NCBI GenBank assembly: GCA_017622215.1 | Contig: JAGARO010000003.1 | Span: 1 to 51,407, forward strand | From: Clostridia bacterium | Lineage (GTDB): Bacteria > Bacillota > Clostridia > Monoglobales > Monoglobaceae | Reading direction: 5' to 3' | Length of the DNA stretch: 51,407 nt | Part shown: in pieces, positions 43,118-50,973 of the stretch | Layout: each line of letters begins with the position of its first letter | Position numbering within the stretch: position 1 is the stretch's first letter | Position numbers and translations under genes: made by a program | The notes under the pieces: generated by a model | What the model saw: only the letters and a program-made list of their open reading frames with translations | The model's database searches: none | What the model was told of the DNA's origin: nothing

Positions 43118-43708
43118 GTGGGACGAAAATCACATTATATCTTGCCAGACAACTTAAAGTTATCTGACAAGATTTTTATAAACACTTTGCGTTGTGGGGG
43201 TTATGCCACCAGAGAGCAAATTCTTCATTATATTACTGGTAATAGATTAAGGAATTATTGCAACGAAAAAATAATCAGTAAAAACTGGGTTGTTATAAAC
43301 AATAAACCGCAAAGTGTTTATTGTTTTACTGAAAATGGTAAAGAATGGGTAAGAAATAACATTCCCGAACTGTCTGATAGGAAATTTTATTCATCAACTG
43401 GAATAAACCACGATTTAAAACTTTTTGAGCATATACAAAGTTATACAGATAAGCTCTCTTATGAAGAACAATTAAAATTCAGAACAGAATCAGAAAACAG
43501 AGATTTATTTAAGGAACTGTGCAAGGAAATGGAACAAGGTCAATATTATTTAGAACAACTGCACGAACATAATATAAGTATTCCAGATTTCAGTTATGAA
43601 AACGAATATGTCGAAGCTATCACAAATAATTATGGCGATCTTGTAATACAATCAAAATTTGATAGCATGGCGGTTTTAGGCGGAAGTCTCACAATAATTA
43701 AATCTTGA
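43118..43708 (+). CDS. Winged-helix protein, possible replication-relaxation type
   Basis: A 196-residue protein. The N-terminal part (LSDKIFINTLRCGGYATREQILHYI, then a TENGKEWV segment) looks like a winged helix as found in replication-relaxation or mobilization proteins. The C-terminal part is acidic, ending EYVEAITNNYGDLVIQSKF. The GTG at 43118 has AAAGGAGG 8 bases upstream; the frame opens at 43109, but that codon overlaps the ribosome site. It is followed after 14 bases by the next element gene. The function is uncertain. Confidence 0.5.
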   Translation: MGRKSHYILPDNLKLSDKIFINTLRCGGYATREQILHYITGNRLRNYCNEKIISKNWVVINNKPQSVYCFTENGKEWVRNNIPELSDRKFYSSTGINHDLKLFEHIQSYTDKLSYEEQLKFRTESENRDLFKELCKEMEQGQYYLEQLHEHNISIPDFSYENEYVEAITNNYGDLVIQSKFDSMAVLGGSLTIIKS

Positions 43709-43722
43709 GGAGTGATTTTTAT

Positions 43723-44619
43723 ATGGAAGAAATATCAAGCAGAATTGCAAAAGAAACTATTGATAAAAACAAAGATATATTTCATTTGTTAATCTATGGT
43801 TTCGGCGGTATTATTTTTGAAAACCAATTTAAAGAAATTTCAAAGATTAAAAACAATAAATTTTTTAAGTTTTTAGAGGAACAGAAATATATCAAAATTA
43901 CATATCTGGGAAGTAATAAAGTTATTACTGCAAGGAACAAACTATATAACTATTTCGGTCTGGAATACAAAACTGTTAAAATTTCTTGGAAAAGGGTTTT
44001 GCATAGTAGTTTATTAGCAGAGTACATCATAAGGTGTCATTCTGCTGATGAAAGGTACATAAAAAAGTTTTTGCATACTGGTACAATAAGTTTTTATGCA
44101 CCAGAGGACGCTTTGAATTTGATGACAAGAGTACAAGCCCATGCAGAAGAAAAAGCATTAAATACTAAATACCTATCAAGCAGTATAAATGATTTAAAAA
44201 CAAAACTTGATTTTATCAAGCAAAAATGCAAAGGGAATAAAACCAAATTGGAAAAATCAGTTGCCTCTAAATATAATAAAGATATTTTAGCATTAAAGGA
44301 CAGTTGTATATTTATAATGGGTGTCGGTTTTGATGGTAATGACTATGTGTTTGATGTTGCCATATATGCACACTCTTTAAGATTTGACAGATTAATAAAA
44401 CAAATTAATCTTGCAGACAGTTCAATAAGATATGCATTTTTTGGACTACCTATAAAAATTGACATAACACTATATTCGCACTTTGAAGAAAACGAAGCAT
44501 ATACAACCAGAATTAAAGAATACCTGATTTCAGAAGAATATCCTAACAATGTAGATTTTATGTTTTTCAACACAAAAAAGAAATTGTTTTCAGGAATAGA
44601 CATTGATAATTTGTTGTAG
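43723..44619 (+). CDS. Hypothetical element protein, 298 aa
   Basis: A 298-residue basic, Lys/Ile-rich soluble protein with no recognised family. The N-terminal region (IFHLLIYGFGGIIFENQF, FLEEQKYIKITYLGSNK) may be a second winged helix related to the upstream gene. A coiled-coil-like stretch lies at about 150-185. The ATG at 43723 follows GAGGAGTGA. It is co-transcribed with the 196-residue gene, so it may serve replication or transfer of the element. Confidence 0.6.
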   Translation: MEEISSRIAKETIDKNKDIFHLLIYGFGGIIFENQFKEISKIKNNKFFKFLEEQKYIKITYLGSNKVITARNKLYNYFGLEYKTVKISWKRVLHSSLLAEYIIRCHSADERYIKKFLHTGTISFYAPEDALNLMTRVQAHAEEKALNTKYLSSSINDLKTKLDFIKQKCKGNKTKLEKSVASKYNKDILALKDSCIFIMGVGFDGNDYVFDVAIYAHSLRFDRLIKQINLADSSIRYAFFGLPIKIDITLYSHFEENEAYTTRIKEYLISEEYPNNVDFMFFNTKKKLFSGIDIDNLL

Positions 44620-44693
44620 TGTCAAATTTTGTTATATTTTGTGTTTGGTATCAGTAGAATATATTAAACTAAAACACAAAGGAGTAATGAAAT

Positions 44694-44834
44694 ATGTATT
44701 TAACTGCTGATGAAGTTGCTTTTTTAGATTTAATCTACGAAGAAAATTTTGAAAAGGACTACGAGGAATGGATCGCACATATGGAAGAGCAATATTCAGA
44801 AATTAATTCACTAACAGAAAAAGTAGCCATATAA
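44694..44834 (+). CDS. Small acidic protein, 46 aa
   Basis: A 46-residue acidic helical peptide (MYLTADEVAFLDLIYEEN..., ending LTEKVAI). The start ATG is preceded by AAAGGAGTAATGAAAT. A terminator overlaps its stop, so it is a defined transcription unit. Small acidic proteins on mobile elements are often anti-defence or regulatory, but nothing specific can be claimed. Confidence 0.55.
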   Translation: MYLTADEVAFLDLIYEENFEKDYEEWIAHMEEQYSEINSLTEKVAI

Positions 44835-44847
44835 TGACTACTTTTTC
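44817..44847 (+). terminator. Terminator overlapping small acidic gene stop
   Basis: Stem GAAAAAGTAG/CTACTTTTTC with an 11-base loop and T-rich 3' arm. Confidence 0.7.
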
Positions 44848-44919
44848 TACCACCTTTAATACAAAAAAATTAAAATAATAATAATTTTATATAAATAAAC
44901 ACAAAAGGAGCGATTTTTT

Positions 44920-45198
44920 ATGCTAATTACAAAATGCAATTTTTCACCATCAATATATATTGATGAAAACACACTATGTTGTGCAAACATAACTATAAAC
45001 GGATTTATCCATATAAACAGTATTGAGTTATATCGTGATAAAAATCCAATGACTAAAAGAACGGAAGTAGTTGTAGAGTTCCCATCTACTGTTTATATTC
45101 CAGACCAATTTATAAGAAATAATATTAAAGCAGAAATTATTGACCGTTATAATCTCTGGAAAAAATCACCATCATTATCTGCTTCAAAGGGGGTGTAA
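44920..45198 (+). CDS. SpoVG-like protein
   Basis: A 92-residue protein whose pattern (CCANITINGFIHINSIELYRD, VEFPSTVYIPDQF, RNNIKAEIIDRYNLW) resembles SpoVG, a small DNA/RNA-binding regulator. SpoVG-like genes are frequent on clostridial mobile elements. Start ATG follows AAAGGAGCGATTTTTT. The next gene starts 6 bases after its stop, so they form an operon. The family call is tentative because identity is limited. Confidence 0.5.
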   Translation: MLITKCNFSPSIYIDENTLCCANITINGFIHINSIELYRDKNPMTKRTEVVVEFPSTVYIPDQFIRNNIKAEIIDRYNLWKKSPSLSASKGV

Positions 45199-45204
45199 TT
45201 CAAT

Positions 45205-45480
45205 ATGATTGATTTATTTTATGATTTGGACTATGTAAGACATGTTGTTATTAAACAATGTTTTAAAAACGAAGAATTTATTGGTTATGAATGTAGTTTT
45301 TGGCTTGGCAAATTACATATAGAGTTTTCTAATATTCGTTCTTTGGACAATGTTATGGAAAAACTTTCAGCATTTGATTCTTTTATTGAAAATCCAGATA
45401 GCGATTTTAACAGATGTTACGAATTTGATGACTTGTTTAGTGAATTATATAGTTGTGATGATGAAGATGATGAAGAATAA
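45205..45480 (+). CDS. Hypothetical acidic protein, 91 aa
   Basis: A 91-residue protein with mixed beta/alpha character (GYECSFWLGKLHIEFSNI) and a strongly acidic C-terminus (DDLFSELYSCDDEDDEE). No family is recognised. The start is preceded by AAAGGGGGTG. It is translated with the SpoVG-like gene and ends before a bidirectional hairpin. Confidence 0.6.
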   Translation: MIDLFYDLDYVRHVVIKQCFKNEEFIGYECSFWLGKLHIEFSNIRSLDNVMEKLSAFDSFIENPDSDFNRCYEFDDLFSELYSCDDEDDEE

Positions 45481-45503
45481 GCGATATTGCTAACATACAT
45501 AGA

Positions 45504-45528
45504 AAGCACCAGAGGAAATCTGGTGCTT
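45504..45528. terminator. Convergent terminator-like hairpin
   Basis: Perfect 10-bp stem AAGCACCAGA/TCTGGTGCTT with a GGAAA loop, between the plus-strand acidic gene and a small minus-strand gene whose stop abuts it. Confidence 0.8.
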
Positions 45529-45661
45529 AATTTAATGGCTCTATATCTTTATCGTAGTCTTCCTCAATATCATCTTCTAAATTATCATTTAATATATCAT
45601 TTAATAAAGCAGATTCATCTTCTTTACTAAATTTTTTCTTTTTATTAAATTTATTGAACAT
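45527..45661 (-). CDS. Small charged protein, 44 aa
   Basis: A 44-residue protein beginning MFNKFNKKKKFSKEDE and ending in an acidic stretch DIEEDYDKDIEPLN. The start ATG has GGAGG 11 bases upstream. It has no family assignment. Short and strongly split in charge, it could be a regulator or antitoxin-like peptide, but there is no direct evidence. Confidence 0.5.
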   Translation of the reverse strand: MFNKFNKKKKFSKEDESALLNDILNDNLEDDIEEDYDKDIEPLN

Positions 45662-45789
45662 CTTTAGAAGTACCTCCTTATATTTTTCTTTAAAATTCTT
45701 TCAAATCTATATATATAATATATTAAATAAAGATAATTATTACAATTAATAATTGTATTATATAATATATCAAATTATTTTTAATTAAA

Positions 45790-45819
45790 AATGGATTGGA
45801 ATAAAAGCTCCAATCCATT
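45790..45819 (-). terminator. Terminator of stalk-domain gene
   Basis: Stem AATGGATTGGA/TCCAATCCATT with an eight-base loop just past the stop codon on the minus strand, followed by a T-rich stretch. Confidence 0.8.
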
Positions 45820-45832
45820 AATTTTGAATATT

Positions 45833-47302
45833 TCAATTTTCAATTTTTTCAAATACAACAGTGTAACCACCTATTAAATCACCAATAATATATGGCCTTG
45901 AATATTCAATATAAATTTTTTGATTATTTGTTTCTAAAACAAGAATAGTCATTCCAATTTCATTATATGAATTAATAAACTTCAAACCATATTTTTCAAC
46001 ATGCTCCTGATCTATAGTATCAAAAACAATTGGTTTATTATTTTCAAATTTTTTCCATTCTGTATCTTGTGGTACATGAAAATAACCAGAAAAAGTATAA
46101 TAATCAGAAATCATTTTCCAAACTTTTTGACCATTTTCTCCGAGAAAACTATTTAAAAATAATAAAGTATTTTTATTCGCACCCTTTCTTAAAAGACTAT
46201 CATCTTTGTTACCATAAACTCTTTGTCCATAAAAATTACCATAACCAATATCTACATTATCTTGACAAATATAATACAATTTACTATAATCATAAACAGG
46301 AGAAGATGTTATAATTTTATAATATTCTTTGTCTTCCAAATACTTATATAAAAATCTTCCAGAATTTTTTGATTTTCCATATACATATTTATAACCAACA
46401 TTGTTATTGGTTAAATATTCCATTTTATAAATTTTTTCACCATCAGAAGTTTCTATAAATTCAACTTCTTCTCCAGTTTTATCTTCATAAAATTTAGAAA
46501 AATTATTGAAATTTTCTTCTGCTGTATTATTATTAGAAATTTCATATTCCTTTTCATCAGATTCTATTGTAACATTATTTTCTGTAAATCTATAAGGAAC
46601 TAAATTGACAAATTTATTATCTTCAATTTTACCCTTACTTGTATCTACAATAACAATGTTATCATAACCATTTCTTGAAGGATAATCTTTTCCATCAACA
46701 GTTGTAGTATTTGGATATTTTTCATTAACATCAGGGTTTGTTACTTCTGGTTTCTTAGGTTCTTCTTGAATTTCAAAATCAATTGTTTGTTTTCCGATAA
46801 AATTATAATCAACTCTTAATTTTGCCTGATTCCAAACAATATCATAACCAAGTGCATATCCAACAAATCTTGCAGGAATAAAAGTTCTTTCATTTACAAT
46901 TTTTGCTGCAATATCCATCTTTTCTACAGTTCTAAACATAAGAGCACCATTTTTATCACTTAAACCAATGCTAATTTCATTACTTCCAATGATTAAAGAC
47001 GCATGTGCTGTACAATTGAAATATTCTACACCATTATAAACCATTTTTTCGGTTGGTTTATTAATAGTAACGGTACGAGTATCATTATCCCAAAGGACTT
47101 CTGCACCCATTTTTTCTGTAACTGCTCTAACAGGCACTAAAGTTCTATTATTTTCAATGAAAGGCTTAACATCTGCTTCACTAACATATTTTCCATCTAC
47201 ATATACGTAGATTTCATTAGAAGCTGTATTAGCTGATGCATTTATAATAGAAACATTAATCATTGTTACAATTACAAGAACTAAACATAAAATCTTTTTC
47301 AT
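45833..47302 (-). CDS. Secreted stalk-domain (copper amine oxidase N-like) protein
   Basis: A 489-residue exported protein. Residues 1-26 are a signal peptide (LCLVLVIVTMINVSIINASA). Two copper-amine-oxidase-N stalk units follow, with ENNRTLVPVRAVTEKMGAEVLWDNDTRTVTI and later NERTFIPARFVGYALGYDIVW. The remaining ~300 residues are unfamiliar, Asn/Lys/Tyr-rich and without cysteines. Stalk domains probably attach proteins at the cell surface. As cargo of the element it may alter the host surface. The leader GGTAGGAAATATT before the ATG is nearly identical to that of the recombinase gene. Confidence 0.82.
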   Translation of the reverse strand: MKKILCLVLVIVTMINVSIINASANTASNEIYVYVDGKYVSEADVKPFIENNRTLVPVRAVTEKMGAEVLWDNDTRTVTINKPTEKMVYNGVEYFNCTAHASLIIGSNEISIGLSDKNGALMFRTVEKMDIAAKIVNERTFIPARFVGYALGYDIVWNQAKLRVDYNFIGKQTIDFEIQEEPKKPEVTNPDVNEKYPNTTTVDGKDYPSRNGYDNIVIVDTSKGKIEDNKFVNLVPYRFTENNVTIESDEKEYEISNNNTAEENFNNFSKFYEDKTGEEVEFIETSDGEKIYKMEYLTNNNVGYKYVYGKSKNSGRFLYKYLEDKEYYKIITSSPVYDYSKLYYICQDNVDIGYGNFYGQRVYGNKDDSLLRKGANKNTLLFLNSFLGENGQKVWKMISDYYTFSGYFHVPQDTEWKKFENNKPIVFDTIDQEHVEKYGLKFINSYNEIGMTILVLETNNQKIYIEYSRPYIIGDLIGGYTVVFEKIEN

Positions 47303-47407
47303 AATATTTCCTACCTTCCTGCCATTCCGTTTAAGTTTGCGATTTTGCTCCGAAATGACACCTTACATATTATTATAATACAATTACCCCATAAAGTCAA
47401 TAAATTG

Positions 47408-47427
47408 TGCAAACAAAACTGTTTGCA
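47408..47427. promoter_or_regulatory. Candidate operator palindrome
   Basis: TGCAAAC/GTTTGCA arms separated by six bases lie in the divergent region between the stalk-domain gene and the ribbon-helix-helix gene. A dyad in this place is typical of autoregulation by such DNA-binding proteins. Confidence 0.45.
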
Positions 47428-47488
47428 ATTTGTGTTCTTATATAAATGGTTTTTTAGTGTTAAAATAGACTTATGAGGTGATTGCACT

Positions 47489-47698
47489 ATGAATAATAAG
47501 TCTAATAAATTTGTTATAACACCAAAAACAGAACGATCAATTACAATGACTATAAGACTTGAAACTGAACTTAATAATCGGATAGAAGAAATAGCCAGAA
47601 AAAGCGGACGCTCAAGAAATGAATTGATTAATAAAGCGTTAAAATTTGCTTTTGATAATGTTGAATTTGATACTGGCGATGATGTTTCTTCTAAATAA
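47489..47698 (+). CDS. Ribbon-helix-helix (CopG/Arc-like) DNA-binding protein
   Basis: A 69-residue protein with a ribbon-helix-helix core: strand SITMTIRLETEL, helix NNRIEEIARKSG, turn, and helix SRNELINKALKFAF. It probably binds DNA as a dimer. It could be a transcriptional repressor or a partition/antitoxin-like regulator. The ATG follows GAGGTGA. It has its own terminator. Confidence 0.82.
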   Translation: MNNKSNKFVITPKTERSITMTIRLETELNNRIEEIARKSGRSRNELINKALKFAFDNVEFDTGDDVSSK

Positions 47699-47711
47699 TT
47701 GTATTAAGCTG

Positions 47712-47737
47712 ACGGATTGTTTTTCAATCCGTTTTTT
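47712..47737 (+). terminator. Terminator after RHH gene
   Basis: Stem ACGGATTG/CAATCCGT with a T-rich loop and six T. Confidence 0.9.
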
Positions 47738-47866
47738 CATTTTAAAATATTATAACATAAAAACACTAATAAATAATTTTTTACCAAAACTATCAAACAC
47801 TTTTTTTGAATTATTTATTTTCACGGTTTGTATAATTTATTATAAACAAATTGGAAGTGGTGATAA

Positions 47867-48982
47867 ATGTATTCAAGTACAACAATTCATATCAAAAATT
47901 TATCTGCAGGTGATGTGAAAACCTTAAATAAGTTATCAAGTATGATTGCCGAGCTTTACAATAACTGCATAAATTTTATTAAAAGCAATTATGAAAATAA
48001 TAATTATATTCCTGATGATGTTTCTTTGTATAGGGAAATGTCAAAAACAACTGCATTCTCTGATTTGGGTAAATCATATGTTTATACATTGAATATAGCA
48101 ACACAGAATTTTAAAACAAGTATTAGAAATCACTTGAATTTACCAAATAGCCAGAAACAATATCACGGAATAACCTTAAAGGGTAATGAAGCACACGGAA
48201 CATATATAAAAATACCATCAACCAAATACACAAAAGAGTTAATAATACCGATTCCGCCGATTTATCAAAATCTTGAAGTCAGCATATTTCATATAAAGCG
48301 TTGTTCTGCTGATTACTGGGAATTGATTTTGACTTATAAATGCAACTTGCAAATACCAGATTTCAAAAAAGTAAATTTTGTTGGTGTTGATTTAGGTCTT
48401 GAAAATCTTATAACCGCAGTATGCAGTAATGGAAATACTGTTATTTTTGATGGTAGAAAGTGCAAATTTATACACTATCAAAAACAGAAAGCAACATCAA
48501 AAAAACAATATTACAGATTACGAAACCAAATGACCGATTATATAAATAAGGTCATAAATGCTTTTATTCAGTTTTGTATTGAAAATGAAGTTAAAACAGT
48601 TTTGGTAGGTAATGGATTTTCAAGATATTATCGTGAGGGATATATGGATAAATATTGTAAAGCTATTCCTTATGATGATTTACAAACAAAATTGAAAGAT
48701 AAATGTTTAAAGTATGGTATTAAACATTATATAACAAGTGAATGTTATACAAGTAAAGCAAGTTTTCTTGATAATGACATTACACCTCTGGATCTGCGAG
48801 GAACAAAAAAATTTAGCGGAAAACGAAAAAAACGAGGGGTATATGTTTCAAAAGACGGATATATTCTAAATGCTGATGTGAATGGAGCGTATAACATCTT
48901 AAACCATTCACACGAATGTGATTTAAGCCATCTGCAAAAAAATCCTAAATTAATAAAGCAACCGAAAAGGATTAGATTTTAA
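47867..48982 (+). CDS. tnpB: TnpB-family RNA-guided nuclease with rearranged RuvC site
   Basis: A 371-residue IS200/IS605 OrfB protein. RuvC-I Asp175 is in VGVDLGLENL and RuvC-III Asp337 is in LNADVNGAYNIL. At the canonical RuvC-II position, where VED-type motifs hold the catalytic Glu, this protein has VLVGNG (Gly248). A Glu occurs instead at 292 in SECYTSKASFL, which fits the TnpB clade with a relocated catalytic Glu. The usual CxxC zinc finger is not evident. TnpB cuts DNA guided by a reRNA from the element end. The ATG follows GGAAGTGGTGATAA. Confidence 0.9.
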   Translation: MYSSTTIHIKNLSAGDVKTLNKLSSMIAELYNNCINFIKSNYENNNYIPDDVSLYREMSKTTAFSDLGKSYVYTLNIATQNFKTSIRNHLNLPNSQKQYHGITLKGNEAHGTYIKIPSTKYTKELIIPIPPIYQNLEVSIFHIKRCSADYWELILTYKCNLQIPDFKKVNFVGVDLGLENLITAVCSNGNTVIFDGRKCKFIHYQKQKATSKKQYYRLRNQMTDYINKVINAFIQFCIENEVKTVLVGNGFSRYYREGYMDKYCKAIPYDDLQTKLKDKCLKYGIKHYITSECYTSKASFLDNDITPLDLRGTKKFSGKRKKRGVYVSKDGYILNADVNGAYNILNHSHECDLSHLQKNPKLIKQPKRIRF

Positions 48983-49081
48983 TGTGAGAGCATTTCAGCC
49001 GACACAGTATAAGGTTTGCCACCTTAACGGCATAGCAAATCCAACTAATTATCCAAGCAGAAATGCTTGGGTATTTTTTTT
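48870..49081 (+). ncRNA. Probable reRNA (omega RNA) of the TnpB element
   Basis: In TnpB elements the guide RNA comes from the 3' end of tnpB and the right end of the element. Here about 70 bases of non-coding sequence after the stop (48983-49052) contain several short stems. A stem CCAAGCA/TGCTTGG with a GAAA loop (49053-49070) and eight T follow. Boundaries and the guide cannot be determined from sequence alone. Confidence 0.4.
49053..49081 (+). terminator. Hairpin with T-tract after tnpB
   Basis: Stem CCAAGCA/TGCTTGG with GAAA loop, then GTA and eight T. Confidence 0.8.
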
Positions 49082-49315
49082 GTCTGTTTTTAGTAAGACA
49101 CTTTAAAATTATAATTTCAAGTTGTGCCATATAAGATATAAAAGAATTAAATTTGATGGAATAGAAAAAATCCTCTTGGGGATAAAAGAGAGAATTTAGA
49201 TTTTTTATATTCTTTCTTCCATTTAAGTTTTGTATTCCATATCAGGATTTAATTTATTCCATTCAGTTTAAATTCTATTTATTCCATATTTAAGATAAAG
49301 GAGATGTAATCTATA
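49082..49315. other. AT-rich intergenic region with iteron-like repeats
   Basis: No gene is visible. TATTCCAT occurs at 49233-49240, 49255-49262 and 49280-49287, and its reverse complement ATGGAATA at 49156-49163. The spacings of 22 and 25 bases approach two helical turns. With the primase-like gene directly downstream, this may be a replication origin of the excised element. Confidence 0.45.
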
Positions 49316-50326
49316 ATGAATCTAAATCTATTAAAGATGATTAAAGAAAACAATTTACCAAAAGCATATTTTGATGAAATGCAAAGATCAAAGATGAGAA
49401 ATGTTAATATTGCTTCATTTGTAAAGTGGTATGATAACTCACTAATTATATATGAACGAGGTAATGCAAGATTAAGAGAAAATCCATCAGTAGTATTAAA
49501 TGATGTTTGGGCGAGAGATTTTACTACTGGTGAATCTTATACTGGAATTGATTTTTGCATAAAGTATCTGGGGTTAAATAAGTATGCTTCAATGTATGTC
49601 CTTAATGAGTTTTTGAAATCTGGTAATAATACCGCAGAGCAGAAAAAACCAATGCTACCAATTTCAGAAGTTGAAAGAAAAATTAATGATGGTACATATA
49701 TTTCAGCAAGAGGTATAAAACAGATTTATGCTTATCTCTGCAAAACAAGAAAAATAAGTCCTGATGTTGTAAAAACCTTTATAGACAAAGGGTATTTATA
49801 TGCTGAATGTTTAGAAAAAGGATATAATCTACTCTTTCCAATATATAATGATGAAGATATAATTTCTGGCTTTGAAAGAACTGGAATATTATCAAGCAAT
49901 AATCACAGATTCAAAGGGTGTATTATTACAGAAGAATATAGCGGTTTTACATATGTATATCAGCATATTCCAAACACAAAAGAAACAATAATTGTATTTG
50001 AGTCTTCCATTGACATAATGAGTTTTTTAACATTGATAAATGAGGGTAAAATTACAATGGATTTTGATTCTACTGTTGTTCTGGTTTCTTTAAGAGGTGT
50101 GCAAGAGAAGATTTTAAACAAGTATAACAAAGGTAAGGTCTATTTTGCAGTTGATAATGATGATGCTGGGTTGGAGTTTTACAGAAAAAATTTTAATTCA
50201 GGGAATTCTGATTCAACTCCAACTTGCAGTTTACAAAAATATAATTGTAAAGATTGGAACGAATTATTGCAGAAAAAGGACATTATTAACGAAACTATAA
50301 ATATTAGTAATAAACTTCCGTTTTAA
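49316..50326 (+). CDS. DUF3991/Toprim primase-like protein
   Basis: A 336-residue protein of the DUF3991-Toprim type found on conjugative elements. The N-terminal part has a pattern typical of DUF3991 (RENPSVVLNDVWARDFTTGESYTGIDFCIKYLG and ISPDVVKTFIDKGYLY). The C-terminal Toprim domain has IIVFESSIDIMSF (conserved Glu), VYFAVDNDDAG (DxD) and KDWNELL. It may make primers for element replication or transfer. The ATG follows AAAGGAGATG. The iteron-like repeats upstream support a replication role. Confidence 0.85.
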   Translation: MNLNLLKMIKENNLPKAYFDEMQRSKMRNVNIASFVKWYDNSLIIYERGNARLRENPSVVLNDVWARDFTTGESYTGIDFCIKYLGLNKYASMYVLNEFLKSGNNTAEQKKPMLPISEVERKINDGTYISARGIKQIYAYLCKTRKISPDVVKTFIDKGYLYAECLEKGYNLLFPIYNDEDIISGFERTGILSSNNHRFKGCIITEEYSGFTYVYQHIPNTKETIIVFESSIDIMSFLTLINEGKITMDFDSTVVLVSLRGVQEKILNKYNKGKVYFAVDNDDAGLEFYRKNFNSGNSDSTPTCSLQKYNCKDWNELLQKKDIINETINISNKLPF

Positions 50327-50378
50327 ATTCTTATAAAAATAATTATTATAATGTTTTTTGACAAAATCAGCAAAAAAA

Positions 50379-50407
50379 TTGATTTATAAGGAAAAATATG
50401 TTATAAT
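50379..50407 (+). promoter_or_regulatory. Promoter of DUF4116 gene
   Basis: TTGATT (50379-50384), 17-base spacer, TATAAT (50402-50407) with extended TG. Confidence 0.65.
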
Positions 50408-50439
50408 GTTTTTAAGAACTTTTGAAAGGAGTTTTATAA

Positions 50440-50973
50440 ATGGAAAGAGAAATTAAATATTATGATTATGATGAGGCTATTGAAGCTATAAACGAGGATA
50501 TTTCTGAAATTCAATATTGTGCAGATGAATTGTTTGACGATGACGAAATACATAACGATTATTTATTTAACAATGGCGAGGTTTTAAAATATCTTCCTGA
50601 TTATTTAAAGGCTGATGATGGTGCGGTTAGAAATGCTATCTACAATGATGGTTCTGCTATCCAGTACGCTTCTGATGAATTTAAAAGCAATAAAATTTTT
50701 GCCCTTATTGCAATTACCAATGATCCTTGTTCTATTGAGTATTTTTCAGAAGAAATAAAAAGTGATGAAATGTTAGCACTTACTGCTATAAGACTTAATA
50801 ATTATGCTATCAATTACATATCCTTAAAGTTATTATCAGATTTAGACTTTTTGAAACAAAAACTTTTCTGGGTAGATCATACTGCACCAGAAGTATTAAA
50901 AGATAGTATAATTAAAGAAGTTAAAAAAATCAACAAAGGAGCTGCAATGTGGTTAAGCTCTTGGGGAGATTAA
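50440..50973 (+). CDS. DUF4116-repeat protein
   Basis: A 177-residue acidic protein with helical repeats of the DUF4116 kind: DGAVRNAIYNDGSAIQYASDEFKSNKIFALIAITNDPCSIEYFSEEIKSDEMLALTA... shown here only to note the recurring A-I-x-N-(D/N) and Y-x-S-x-E pattern. The function of the family is unknown. It is often on mobile elements and in protists or giant viruses. The ATG follows AAAGGAG. It is monocistronic with its own promoter. Confidence 0.75.
   Translation: MEREIKYYDYDEAIEAINEDISEIQYCADELFDDDEIHNDYLFNNGEVLKYLPDYLKADDGAVRNAIYNDGSAIQYASDEFKSNKIFALIAITNDPCSIEYFSEEIKSDEMLALTAIRLNNYAINYISLKLLSDLDFLKQKLFWVDHTAPEVLKDSIIKEVKKINKGAAMWLSSWGD

Larger units (their letters stand above)
47740..49081 (+). 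mobile_element. IS605/IS1341-type TnpB-only insertion sequence
   Basis: The unit comprises tnpB (47867-48982), an AT-rich left flank and a structured 3' region ending at a GAAA-loop hairpin with a T-tract. There is no TnpA (Y1 transposase), so it is non-autonomous for movement. Exact ends cannot be set without comparison. Confidence 0.6.

Noticed and set aside
46030-46314. Plus-strand frame opposite the stalk-domain gene
   Set aside because: It is a low-complexity Tyr/His/Lys/Asn shadow of an AT-rich gene.
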